The notes below the pieces were generated by a model. The model saw only the letters and a list, made by a program, of their open reading frames with translations. It made no database searches and was not told the DNA's origin. From IMG/VR virus record IMGVR_UViG_3300022752_000089, positions 1 through 54,532 of that record: 54,532 nt of DNA; one strand, 5' to 3'. This document shows positions 5,777-14,262 of this stretch, piece after piece (position 1 is the first letter of the stretch; each line of letters starts with the position of its first letter). Source of the stretch: a virus. A program made the position numbers and the translations under genes.

Positions 5777-7135
5777 ATGTTTAATGATGTAAAAAAATTA
5801 ACTACTGAAGAACTACAAAAAGAACTTCAGGCTATAGAATTATTCAAACAAGAAATTGATAAGGTTAATGTGGATAGTTTATTATCCAAATCAATTAATA
5901 CTTCTTTTCTCGGTCCAATGAAATGCACTATCACACCTAATGGTCAACTGTTCAGAATTGACAAACAAGGCTTCTTACCTGCTATGATGGAAGAAATGTA
6001 TGAAGATAGAAAGAAGTTTAAGAATCTGATGATTCAGGCCAAAAAAGAATATGAGGTCGAAAAAGATGAATCTAAAAAATATGAAATTGAAAAACGTATT
6101 GCCAGATATGACAACTTACAGTTGGCTAAAAAGGTATCACTTAACTCTGCTTACGGTGCTCTTGGTTCTCAATATTTCAGGTTTTATGATTTACGTATGG
6201 CCTTGGGTGTAACCACTGCTGGTCAATTAAGTATTCGTTGGATTGAAAACAAAATCAATGAGTACATGAACAAACTATTATCTACAGAAGAAATTGATTA
6301 TGTTATCGCCTCGGACACAGACTCTATATATCTCAAGCTTGGTCCACTTGTTGATAAAGTGTATTCTAAAAAGACGGATGTTAATCAGCTTATCTCCTTC
6401 ATGGATCGTGTCTGTGAAGATAAGATTCAACCGTACATTGACAAGAGTTATCAGGAGCTTGCTACGTATGTCCATGCATACGACCAAAAAATGCAAATGA
6501 AACGAGAAGGTCTTGCCAACAAAGGTATCTGGATTGCCAAGAAACGTTACATTCTAAACATCTATAATAACGAAGGCGTTCAGTATGCAGAACCTAAGAT
6601 GAAAGTCATGGGTCTTGAGATGGTTAAATCATCTACACCTGCTGCCATTCGTGCCAAGATGAAAGATTCTATCAAGTTGATTATTAATGGTACAGAAGAA
6701 GATATCCATAAATTTATCGCTGACTTCAGAGAAGAATTCAGAAAGATGCCACCAGAAGAAATCTCTACACCACGTGGCATGAACGGATTAAAAACCTATA
6801 CTGATGCGGTATCAATGTATAAAAAAGGTACACCAATTCATGTGAAAGGTGCCATTCTGTATAATCACCACTTGAAACAACTTGGTTTAACCAAGAAATA
6901 TGAGTTGATTAAAGAGGGTGAGAAAATCAAATATACGTATTTGAAGATGCCAAATCCATTTAAAGAAACCGTTATCTCATATCCATCCAGATTGCCGAAA
7001 GAATTTGAGCTTGACAAGTATGTCGATTATGATTTACAATTCGATAAAACTTTCTTGGATCCAATTCGTGGTATTTTGGATTGCATCGGATGGAAAACTG
7101 AGAAAGGTAATTCTTTAGAGGACTTCTTTTCATGA
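5777..7135 (+). CDS. 43B: DNA polymerase family B, C-terminal part (gp43B-like)
   Basis: 452 aa. It holds the rest of the palm, the fingers and the thumb. The segment VNVDSLL...TITPNGQLFRIDKQGFLP corresponds to the gp43 region after motif A. Motif B is KKVSLNSAYGALG (118-130) and motif C is SDTDSIYLK (DTDS at 180-183). The C-terminal thumb ends in GNSLEDFFS. With motif A on another polypeptide, the active site can form only if the two products assemble. The frame is closed by a TGA at 5726-5728, so no read-through fusion is possible without splicing. The binding site before ATG 5777 is weak (GGA). It overlaps the next gene by ATGA. Confidence 0.9.
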   Translation: MFNDVKKLTTEELQKELQAIELFKQEIDKVNVDSLLSKSINTSFLGPMKCTITPNGQLFRIDKQGFLPAMMEEMYEDRKKFKNLMIQAKKEYEVEKDESKKYEIEKRIARYDNLQLAKKVSLNSAYGALGSQYFRFYDLRMALGVTTAGQLSIRWIENKINEYMNKLLSTEEIDYVIASDTDSIYLKLGPLVDKVYSKKTDVNQLISFMDRVCEDKIQPYIDKSYQELATYVHAYDQKMQMKREGLANKGIWIAKKRYILNIYNNEGVQYAEPKMKVMGLEMVKSSTPAAIRAKMKDSIKLIINGTEEDIHKFIADFREEFRKMPPEEISTPRGMNGLKTYTDAVSMYKKGTPIHVKGAILYNHHLKQLGLTKKYELIKEGEKIKYTYLKMPNPFKETVISYPSRLPKEFELDKYVDYDLQFDKTFLDPIRGILDCIGWKTEKGNSLEDFFS

Positions 7136-8097
7136 TTTTTTTGACTTTTCTAACTGCAATAGCATTATCAGCCGTTGCAGCCTATTATTCTGTTATTGGT
7201 TTGGCTGCAATTTTTCCTGGTTCATTTTTGCCTGTTGTTGTTATGGGTTCTGTGCTTGAAGGATCAAAACTTGTAACAGTATCTTGGTTGTATAATAATT
7301 GGAAACAATGTCCAATTCTTATCAAAACATATCTATGTATGGCGATAACTATTCTGATGCTTATTACATCCATGGGTATCTTTGGTTTCTTATCAAAGGC
7401 ACACCTTGAACATTCATCCGATAATGCACCACTTCTAAACAAGATTGCAATCCTGGATGAAAAGATAAAAACGGAGAAAGAAAATGTGGATGCAAACCGC
7501 AAGATACTCAAACAATATGATGAGATTGTGGACCAGACGATGGGTCGCACAACAGATGAAAAAGGTACCGATAAAGCACAAGCGATACGCCGCACCCAAC
7601 AGAAAGACCGTAGTAGAATATTACAAGAAATTAACCAGTCGCAAACCACCATTGCCGCATACTCCGAGGAACGTGCGCCTCTATCTAATGAGCTTAAGAA
7701 AACAGAAGCGGATGTTGGGCCAATCAAATATATTGCCGCCTTACTCTACAGTGAAACTCTTAATGCTGACATCCTTGACAAGGCGGTACGACTGGTAATT
7801 CTATTGATTATTGTGGTATTTGATCCATTGGCAGTGTTGTTATTGATTGCTGCTAATATGTCAATGAGAAAACCAGAACCACCAAAACCGGTTGTTAAAG
7901 AAACAATAGTAACAGAAGAAATGGACATTCCAGTTTTTGTTCCAAAAGATAATTCAATACACGTTGAGAGAGATAACTTGGCAAATATTGTTATAGATGA
8001 GGCTTCAGGTGAAAGTATTCCGCCAATCAGTGGAACAAAAAAACTTCAACCTAAGTATGATTACAGTGAACCATTTTCGTTTAAGGAAAACAAATGA
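7132..8097 (+). CDS. Membrane protein with central coiled coil
   Basis: 321 aa. Three hydrophobic segments occupy the first 110 residues (1-30; a stretch beginning FLPVVVMGSVLEGSKLVTVS; and LCMAITILMLITSMGIFGFL). A charged helical region follows (about 110-200, EKIKTEKENVDANRKIL...), then another membrane pair (RLVILLIIVVFDPLAVLLLI), then a soluble acidic tail. I recognise it as a conserved uncharacterised protein that sits between the polymerase and uvsX in T4-like phages of aquatic hosts. It overlaps both neighbours by 4 nt. A link to membrane-associated replication is a guess. Confidence 0.7.
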   Translation: MIFLTFLTAIALSAVAAYYSVIGLAAIFPGSFLPVVVMGSVLEGSKLVTVSWLYNNWKQCPILIKTYLCMAITILMLITSMGIFGFLSKAHLEHSSDNAPLLNKIAILDEKIKTEKENVDANRKILKQYDEIVDQTMGRTTDEKGTDKAQAIRRTQQKDRSRILQEINQSQTTIAAYSEERAPLSNELKKTEADVGPIKYIAALLYSETLNADILDKAVRLVILLIIVVFDPLAVLLLIAANMSMRKPEPPKPVVKETIVTEEMDIPVFVPKDNSIHVERDNLANIVIDEASGESIPPISGTKKLQPKYDYSEPFSFKENK

Positions 8098-9167
8098 GTA
8101 TATTAGATAAAATTAAAAAGAACAGCAGCATCAAAGATTCTGCTATCTTAGCCAAATCAAAATTCTTTAATGATAAAGATATGATTCCAACCGCAGTGCC
8201 AATTATTAACGTGGCACTTTCTGGTAAGTTAGACGGAGGTCTGACACCAGGTCTTACAATGTGGGCTGGTCCATCCAAGCATTTTAAGACTGCTTTCTCT
8301 TTGTTGATGGCCAAATCTTATTTGGAGAAGTACGATGATGCAGCGCTTTTATTTTATGATTCTGAATTTGGTACACCGCAATCTTATTTTGATTCTTTTG
8401 GTATTGATACCAACCGTGTTTTACATACTCCCCTTACTGATATTGAACAGCTTAAATTTGATATAATGGCTCAGTTGACACAATTAGAACGTGGTGATAA
8501 ATTGATTATTGTCATTGATTCGATTGGTAATCTGGCATCTAAAAAAGAAGTTGAAGATGCCTTGGCAGAAAAATCAGTTGCTGATATGTCAAGAGCAAAA
8601 CAAGTTAAGAGTTTGTTCCGTATGGTAACACCTCACTTGTCATTAAAAGATATTCCAATGATTGTTGTCAATCACACATACAAAGAGATTGGTATGTTCC
8701 CAAAAGATATCGTTGGTGGTGGTACAGGTTCATATTACTCTGCCGATAATATCTTTATTATTGGTCGTCAACAAGAAAAAGATGGTACAGAAGTTACCGG
8801 TTACAATTTTATTATCAACGTAGAGAAAAGTCGTTATGTTAAAGAAAAATCTAAAATTCCTGTCAGTGTATCTTTTGATGGCGGCATCAGCACTTGGTCT
8901 GGCTTACTTGACCTTGCTCTTGAATCTAAACACGTAGTCAAACCAAAGAATGGTTGGTATCAACGTGTTGATGCAGATGGTGTTATTGAAGAAAAGAATT
9001 ACCGTGAGAAAGACACCGATACCAAAGACTTCTGGATGCCTATTTTGAAACAAAAATCATTCCGTGATTTCATTGAGAACAAGTACCGTGTGGCATCTGG
9101 TGAAATTATGACCAGTAACATTGATGAAACATTTGATGTTGAAACTATGAACGGAACAGAAGCATGA
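8094..9167 (+). CDS. uvsX: UvsX RecA-like recombinase
   Basis: 357 aa, close to T4 UvsX (391 aa). Walker A is GPSKHFKT (59-66), very similar to the T4 form GPSKSFKS. Walker B is KLIIVIDSIGNL (about 136-147), followed by DNA-binding loops (KQVKSLFRMVTPHLSLKDIPMI..., GGGTGSYYSADNIFIIGRQ). It catalyses strand exchange for recombination-dependent replication and repair, with the helicase gene just downstream. AGGAAA precedes the ATG, which overlaps the previous stop. Confidence 0.95.
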   Translation: MSILDKIKKNSSIKDSAILAKSKFFNDKDMIPTAVPIINVALSGKLDGGLTPGLTMWAGPSKHFKTAFSLLMAKSYLEKYDDAALLFYDSEFGTPQSYFDSFGIDTNRVLHTPLTDIEQLKFDIMAQLTQLERGDKLIIVIDSIGNLASKKEVEDALAEKSVADMSRAKQVKSLFRMVTPHLSLKDIPMIVVNHTYKEIGMFPKDIVGGGTGSYYSADNIFIIGRQQEKDGTEVTGYNFIINVEKSRYVKEKSKIPVSVSFDGGISTWSGLLDLALESKHVVKPKNGWYQRVDADGVIEEKNYREKDTDTKDFWMPILKQKSFRDFIENKYRVASGEIMTSNIDETFDVETMNGTEA

Positions 9168-9484
9168 TTGAAGGAATAGATTACTGCTTCATCTATCCAA
9201 AGGATGATAAAACAGCAGTCAACATTAAACTTTTGGAAGGACCATATAAAGATACTATCTTTAAATATGGTAAGGTAAAATTTAAAGAAGAAAATGAGCA
9301 GGTCTATTTACTTTTTGCTTACGATGTGTTAGAATCACCTGTAATGAAGCCAGCAAAGCTGGAAAAAAATGACACATTTAAGAATTATATTGGTGACTTA
9401 TTGGTAGAAATAATGTCATCTAACATTGAACAGGAAGTAATTGATGAAGCTGGAACAGACGATATTAAAGAACCTAATCTATAA
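9164..9484 (+). CDS. Conserved protein between uvsX and gene 41
   Basis: 106 aa, beta-rich N-terminal half (EGIDYCFIYPKDDKTAVNIK, YLLFAYDVLESP) and a helical acidic tail. I recognise a family present at this same position in T4-like phages of aquatic bacteria; its role is unknown. ATGA overlap with uvsX and a 41-nt overlap with the helicase gene indicate strict co-expression. An accessory role in recombination or helicase loading is only inferred from position. Confidence 0.75.
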   Translation: MIEGIDYCFIYPKDDKTAVNIKLLEGPYKDTIFKYGKVKFKEENEQVYLLFAYDVLESPVMKPAKLEKNDTFKNYIGDLLVEIMSSNIEQEVIDEAGTDDIKEPNL

Positions 9485-10832
9485 TGATGATTACCTACGT
9501 AAAGTATTACCATTTCTAAAGACAGAATATTTTACCGATAGAACTGATAGGACACTTTTCAATGAAATTACATCATTCACAGAATCTTACAATTCTCCGC
9601 CAACGATTGAAGCACTTGTATTGGCCGTCAAAGAAAAACGAAATCTCACAGATGATGAAGTGGAAAAGTGCGAAACTTATCTACAAGAGATTGAACAAAC
9701 TAAAGACACAGAATCCAAGGTTCAATGGCTTGTTGACAAGACCGAACAATTTTGCCAAGAGAAGGCCATATACAACGCAGTATTGGGGTCTATTTCTATT
9801 CTCGATGGAAAAGACAAAACGAATGACAAAGGTTCGATTCCCAAAATACTATCGGACGCCTTGGCGGTAACGTTTGATACATCCGTTGGCCACGATTATC
9901 TTGAAAACTCCGATGAACGATATGAATTCTATCATAAGAAAGAAGAAAGAATTCCATTCGACCTTGACCTATTCAACAAGATAACCAAAGGTGGTTTGCC
10001 TAAGAAAACACTGAATATTGCTCTTGCAGGAACTGGTGTTGGTAAATCATTGTTCATGTGCCATGTTGCTGCAGGTGCTATGGTACAAGGCAAAAATGTT
10101 TTATATATTACCATGGAAATGGCTGAAGAAAAAATTGCTGAACGTATTGATGCTAATATGTTGAATGTAACTATTGATGACCTTATGGATTTACCGAAAG
10201 AGATGTATGATAGAAAAATTACGAAACTCCGTGAAAAGACTGTTGGAAAACTTATCATTAAAGAGTACCCAACAGCGTCTGCAAGCAGCATACATTTTCG
10301 TACCCTACTCAACGAACTCAATCTTAAAAAGTCTTTTGTACCTGATATTATTTTCATTGACTACCTCAATATTTGTTGTTCTTCTCGCATCAAAGCAGGA
10401 GCCAATGTCAACTCATATTCCTACGTTAAATCCATCGCCGAGGAGTTGCGAGGTCTTGCCGTTGAGTTCGGAGTACCTATTGTTTCTGCGACACAGACAA
10501 CTAGAAGTGGATTTACTTCTTCCGATCCCGGACTTGAGGACACAAGTGAGTCTTTTGGTTTGCCGGCAACCGCTGATTTAATGTTCGCATTGATTTCTTC
10601 CGAAGAACTAGAAGAACTTGGTCAGATTATGGTGAAACAGTTGAAGAATCGTTATAATGATCCAACATTTCATAAGAGATTTACTTTGGGTATTGACAGG
10701 TCTAAAATGAGACTGTATGATATTGAACAATCAGCACAACAAGGTTTGGCTGATGCGGGCCACGATAAACCATTAAATACATTTGGTGACCGTGAAAAAT
10801 CACAGAAGAAATTTACTGGATTTAAAGTATGA
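9444..10832 (+). CDS. 41: Replicative DNA helicase, gp41/DnaB type
   Basis: 462 aa from ATG 9444 (a TTG at 9441 is in frame; AGGAAG at 9432 fits the ATG). The helical N-terminal domain (1-150) is followed by the RecA-like motor: Walker A AGTGVGKS (about 195-202), Walker B DIIFIDYLNI, and QTTRSGF as sensor. It matches T4 gp41, the 5'-3' helicase that forms the primosome with the gp61 primase (37007-38017 here). The basic C-terminus ends EKSQKKFTGFKV. Confidence 0.93.
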   Translation: MKLEQTILKNLIYNDDYLRKVLPFLKTEYFTDRTDRTLFNEITSFTESYNSPPTIEALVLAVKEKRNLTDDEVEKCETYLQEIEQTKDTESKVQWLVDKTEQFCQEKAIYNAVLGSISILDGKDKTNDKGSIPKILSDALAVTFDTSVGHDYLENSDERYEFYHKKEERIPFDLDLFNKITKGGLPKKTLNIALAGTGVGKSLFMCHVAAGAMVQGKNVLYITMEMAEEKIAERIDANMLNVTIDDLMDLPKEMYDRKITKLREKTVGKLIIKEYPTASASSIHFRTLLNELNLKKSFVPDIIFIDYLNICCSSRIKAGANVNSYSYVKSIAEELRGLAVEFGVPIVSATQTTRSGFTSSDPGLEDTSESFGLPATADLMFALISSEELEELGQIMVKQLKNRYNDPTFHKRFTLGIDRSKMRLYDIEQSAQQGLADAGHDKPLNTFGDREKSQKKFTGFKV

Positions 10833-11026
10833 ACACAAGAGATATTAAAGAAATAAAAATTAATTTTAATAATAAAAGTTGGGATCCACAAAAATCCAAT
10901 ATATTATTAAAGTATGATCCAAAATCCAAAATGGGTTTTAGTGTATCTATTATTTCTGTTGATTCAGAACCAAAGATTATCAGTTTAGATGAAGCAAACG
11001 AAGTATTAAAGAAATTTAAATTATGA
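10829..11026 (+). CDS. Small conserved hypothetical protein
   Basis: 65 aa, basic, probably one beta sheet and one helix (INFNNKSWDPQKSNILLKYD; SVSIISVDSEPKIISLDEAN). ATGA overlaps on both sides tie it to the helicase and the DruA-like gene. No family recognised. Confidence 0.65.
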   Translation: MNTRDIKEIKINFNNKSWDPQKSNILLKYDPKSKMGFSVSIISVDSEPKIISLDEANEVLKKFKL

Positions 11027-12129
11027 AGTTAGAATTTAATGATGCAGTACATTGTGCTAAAGTATTTGAAGATTACTTTGGTAACTTTGACCGGATTGAT
11101 GAATATATGCGTGACCAGAAATTGAATTCTCTGGCTGAACTTCCATCTAATCCTTTGTTTGCAATTGAAGATGAATTGTTTCAGAATTTCACGATGCATC
11201 CAAAAGATATGGATTTTGAAGTATTGGAAATACCATCAGAAACATGGGAAACATTATTGAATATAACTTCTTCACACATTAATATTTCACCAGTCGGTCG
11301 TCAGATTAGATTGGCAGTACGTGAGAAGAACACAGGAAAGTACGTAGGATTCATCCGTCTTGGTTCACCTGTAATCAATATGAAACCTCGTAATGAAATG
11401 CTTGGCCAAGTGTTTACGCAACAAACTGAATGGGGTAAACGATTCAATGATTCTTCAATGATGGGTTTTGTTATTGTACCTGCACAACCATTTGGTTTTA
11501 ATTATCTTGGCGGTAAACTTCTGGCTGCAATCTGTACATCACATGAAGTACGTGAGATTATTAACAAGAAGTATGGTATGAATCTATGTCTATTTGAAAC
11601 TACCAGTCTCTATGGAAGTTCCAAGACTGTTTCACAATATGATGGTATGAAACCATATATCAGATATAGAGGTCTTACTGATTCTGATTTTCTACCTATG
11701 ATGCACGGTAAACCATATTCTGATTTACGTGATTTTGTGGAAAGTAAAGTTGGTAAAATTGTAGAAGATGATATTTCTAGCAAAAAGTTAAAAACATCCA
11801 TGAAGATTATATCACTCACTAAAGCAGCACTTAAAGGTACTCCTGAAGGTGGCACATTCCAAGCAACGATTGAGAAGGCTAAAGGGTTGACAGAGCAGAA
11901 AAGATATTATATCAGTGACTATGGTTTTAAGAACATGGTTGACTATGTAAATTGTAAGACGGACGTGCTTATTCCTGGTGAAAACTATGAAAAACACAAA
12001 TTGGTAAACTTGATTGAGTGGTGGAGAAACAAGTCCATAAATAGATATGAAACACTTAATTCTGAGCGTAGATTGAGGTCTGAATTGGAAATCTGGACCT
12101 CTGGTAAAGATATACAAATTATCAGGTAA
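11023..12129 (+). CDS. DUF4338/DruA-like protein
   Basis: 368 aa. The central block follows the DUF4338 pattern known from DruA of the Druantia defence system. GKYVGFIRLGSPVINMKPRN aligns with the GA..F.SA...PRD region. SSMMGFVIVPAQPFGFNYLG with GKLLAAICTSHEVREI aligns with the NSRFLILPWV..NLAS.LL region. YGMNLCLFETTSLYGSSK aligns with YG..PVLLETFVD...GT, and YIRYRGLTDSDFLP corresponds to the W..(I/L)G.T.G end. The match is by eye and therefore inference. The gene is in the replication operon, overlapping the previous gene by ATGA. Its role in the phage is unknown. Confidence 0.6.
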   Translation: MKLEFNDAVHCAKVFEDYFGNFDRIDEYMRDQKLNSLAELPSNPLFAIEDELFQNFTMHPKDMDFEVLEIPSETWETLLNITSSHINISPVGRQIRLAVREKNTGKYVGFIRLGSPVINMKPRNEMLGQVFTQQTEWGKRFNDSSMMGFVIVPAQPFGFNYLGGKLLAAICTSHEVREIINKKYGMNLCLFETTSLYGSSKTVSQYDGMKPYIRYRGLTDSDFLPMMHGKPYSDLRDFVESKVGKIVEDDISSKKLKTSMKIISLTKAALKGTPEGGTFQATIEKAKGLTEQKRYYISDYGFKNMVDYVNCKTDVLIPGENYEKHKLVNLIEWWRNKSINRYETLNSERRLRSELEIWTSGKDIQIIR

Positions 12130-12148
12130 ATTTTTTTATTGGAAAAAA

Positions 12149-13264
12149 ATGGAAAAACAATTAAAATTCAATAGAGGAGATGTAGCTGAAGGTATACTTG
12201 GTGCAGCTATGGCCGCCAAATTTATTAATCGTCCTAAATCTTTAAAAGATAAAAATATTAAACTAACAAAACAAATGATTGATAAAGTTTTAGATGACGT
12301 TTTTAAAAACTCAATGAATCATAAAGAATACAAAGTAAAAGATATTATAGTAAAACAAGGTAAAATATCAATTGATAAAATAGATTTTACAATAAATCTT
12401 CCTATTGCTGCAGCAGATTTATTATCATCTAAAGAAGATAGAAGAATTGTTTATGATTTATATGAATCTTCAATAGAGTATATTGAAGAAACCTGGATAA
12501 ATGAAATACTTATCTTTGCAATCAATGGAGAAATAGATAAAATTGGTATAAGTTCGGATGGTGTTGGTGACCAGAAAGGAACAAAAGCGGATATTAAATT
12601 AAAAGTTAATGGAAAAGATTATTCTAGGCAAATATCTTTAAAAGTTAAAGGTGGCGACCAATTTTTTCAAGTTAGTGGTCATGAATTTGAAAAACAAATA
12701 ACTTTATGGAGTGATATACTTAAATTAGATATCTCAAAGATGAAAAAAAAATATGACGATGCATTATCAAAATATGATAAATCGGAATTTTTTTTGAGTC
12801 GTGAAGATAAGAGAGTTGAAGCTGTTAAAGATATGTTAAAAAACGCAACGTCTATTGTTTATCGTGAAGCTGCAAAACAAATGCAAGCAAAAGTCAAATC
12901 CAAAGACGATATTTTTTTTACTAATTTAGCAACCATTATATTTCATGGAGCTACAAAAGGAAATGAAACGATTGAATTAGTTAAATTGGAAAAAGGCAAA
13001 TTTAAACAATTAAAATTCAATAAAGATTTTGTGAATTCATATTCTGATGTTTTAAAAAAAAATAATTTAAAGATTATGTTTGTTGAGGGTATAGATCCTG
13101 TTGTTAGAGTGTATGCTAATTCGGTTGTTAAAGATAATTTAATAATACAATTCAGGACTAAAATCGCAACGGAATCAACAACAACAAAAGCTGGTAAAAA
13201 ATATTCTCCGTATTTAAGAAATATTGTTGAATCAGGCCCATCAATGTTTAGTTTATCGAAATAA
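12149..13264 (+). CDS. PD-(D/E)XK nuclease-like protein (predicted)
   Basis: 371 aa, Lys-rich and markedly more A/T- and A-run-rich than its neighbours. It opens FNRGDVAEGILGAAMAAKF, where E14 lies in a helix of the sort that starts PD-(D/E)XK folds. GTKADIKLKVNGKDY then RQISLKVKGGDQFF provide D148 and an S-x-K at 163-165, a known variant of the (D/E)-x-K site. I have seen this opening phrase in proteins of T4-like phages of aquatic bacteria, where it is uncharacterised. A 19-nt gap separates it from the DruA-like gene, with TTGGA before the ATG. Nuclease activity is inferred. Confidence 0.55.
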   Translation: MEKQLKFNRGDVAEGILGAAMAAKFINRPKSLKDKNIKLTKQMIDKVLDDVFKNSMNHKEYKVKDIIVKQGKISIDKIDFTINLPIAAADLLSSKEDRRIVYDLYESSIEYIEETWINEILIFAINGEIDKIGISSDGVGDQKGTKADIKLKVNGKDYSRQISLKVKGGDQFFQVSGHEFEKQITLWSDILKLDISKMKKKYDDALSKYDKSEFFLSREDKRVEAVKDMLKNATSIVYREAAKQMQAKVKSKDDIFFTNLATIIFHGATKGNETIELVKLEKGKFKQLKFNKDFVNSYSDVLKKNNLKIMFVEGIDPVVRVYANSVVKDNLIIQFRTKIATESTTTKAGKKYSPYLRNIVESGPSMFSLSK

Positions 13265-13267
13265 AAT

Positions 13268-13549
13268 ATGCCACTAACAGAATTTGATAAAATTATGAAA
13301 GAATACCAGGATCTGGAAGATGATTTTGGATTCTCTGCTGTATCTGAAGAAGAATACAATTCAGTAATCAACAAAACAGCAGAAACTGCTGATGATTATA
13401 AACATCGTTTGATGGAAGTGGAGAAGATGATTGTCCCTTTCCTAAACAAACTACATAGTACAGGTGATAAGGAATATATCTACTGGCCTAACCGTAAACC
13501 TGCAATTGAAAAACAAATAGAGAAGATACTAAAACTGACTAGAGGTTGA
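13268..13549 (+). CDS. Conserved hypothetical protein
   Basis: 93 aa, helical. The signature DDFGFSAVSEEEY, then YKHRLMEVEKMIVPFLNKL, then KEYIYWPNRKPAIEKQIEKI is familiar from T4-like phages of aquatic bacteria, where a protein of this size often sits next to glycosyltransferase genes. Function unknown. Its 3' end reaches the ribosome binding site of the first glycosyltransferase gene. Confidence 0.75.
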   Translation: MPLTEFDKIMKEYQDLEDDFGFSAVSEEEYNSVINKTAETADDYKHRLMEVEKMIVPFLNKLHSTGDKEYIYWPNRKPAIEKQIEKILKLTRG

Positions 13550-13551
13550 TT

Positions 13552-14262
13552 ATGACTGCTACTGTGATTATACCAACTACGGGTTCACCGGAGTTGAAAG
13601 ATGCTGTTCAATCCGTACTTGAACAAACCTATGAAACAAAATGTTATGTTGTTGCTGATGGTATTAAACACCATTCAAAAACAAGAATCATTACTGATGA
13701 CTTTCTTTCCAGAAAGAATTTGGAAAGATGTTATCTACCCATCAATGTCGGTGCCAGCGGATTCTATGGCCACCGAGTCTATGCTGGATTTACTCATCTA
13801 ATTGATACTGAATATGTTTTATATTTGGATCAAGACTGTTGGATGGAACCAGAACACGTAGAAACGTGTATCAACACAATCAAAGAAAAAAAATTAGATT
13901 GGACATATTCTCTCAGAAAAATCTGCGATAAAGATGGTAACTACATCACCAATGATGATTGTGAATCGCTTGGTAAATGGCAAACTTATCATGGAGTTAA
14001 TCATATAGATACTAATTGCTATTGCCTTAAAACAGAAATTGCGATAAAATTAGCACAAGTTTGGCATGGTGGTTGGGGACAAGATAGAGTTTGGTTACAA
14101 GCCTTATCTCAATACTTTCCGAATTTTGATTGTACTGGTAAGTACACAGTAAACTATAGAGTAGATGGAAATCCAGGTTCTGTTAACGCAGAATTTTTCC
14201 ATAATGGTAATAATATAATGAAACAAAAATATAATGGAGTTTTCCCATGGCGAAAAATTTAA
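13552..14262 (+). CDS. Glycosyltransferase family 2 (GT-A)
   Basis: 236 aa from ATG 13552, with AGAGG at 13541-13545 (a TTG at 13546 is in frame). The N-terminus MTATVIIPTTGSPELKDAV followed by QSVLEQTYETKCYVV is the classic GT2 beta1-alpha1 start. YVLYLDQDCWM is the DxD-like metal/nucleotide-sugar site, and WHGGWGQDRVWL corresponds to the acceptor-side GxxxED region. First of fifteen consecutive glycan genes. It probably transfers one sugar in a surface glycan or a phage modification; the donor cannot be told. Confidence 0.85.
   Translation: MTATVIIPTTGSPELKDAVQSVLEQTYETKCYVVADGIKHHSKTRIITDDFLSRKNLERCYLPINVGASGFYGHRVYAGFTHLIDTEYVLYLDQDCWMEPEHVETCINTIKEKKLDWTYSLRKICDKDGNYITNDDCESLGKWQTYHGVNHIDTNCYCLKTEIAIKLAQVWHGGWGQDRVWLQALSQYFPNFDCTGKYTVNYRVDGNPGSVNAEFFHNGNNIMKQKYNGVFPWRKI

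Noticed and set aside
5050-5830. Group I intron in the DNA polymerase gene
   Set aside because: Only about 29 nt upstream of the HNH gene and about 105 nt (mostly a coupled ORF) downstream are free, and no P3-P8 core or typical 3' motif is seen. It is not fully excluded, so a splicing test is given in the finding.
7185-7727. 180-aa minus-strand ORF opposite the membrane coiled-coil gene
   Set aside because: Shadow of a well-formed plus-strand gene; Ser/Arg/Ile composition without motifs and no start signals.
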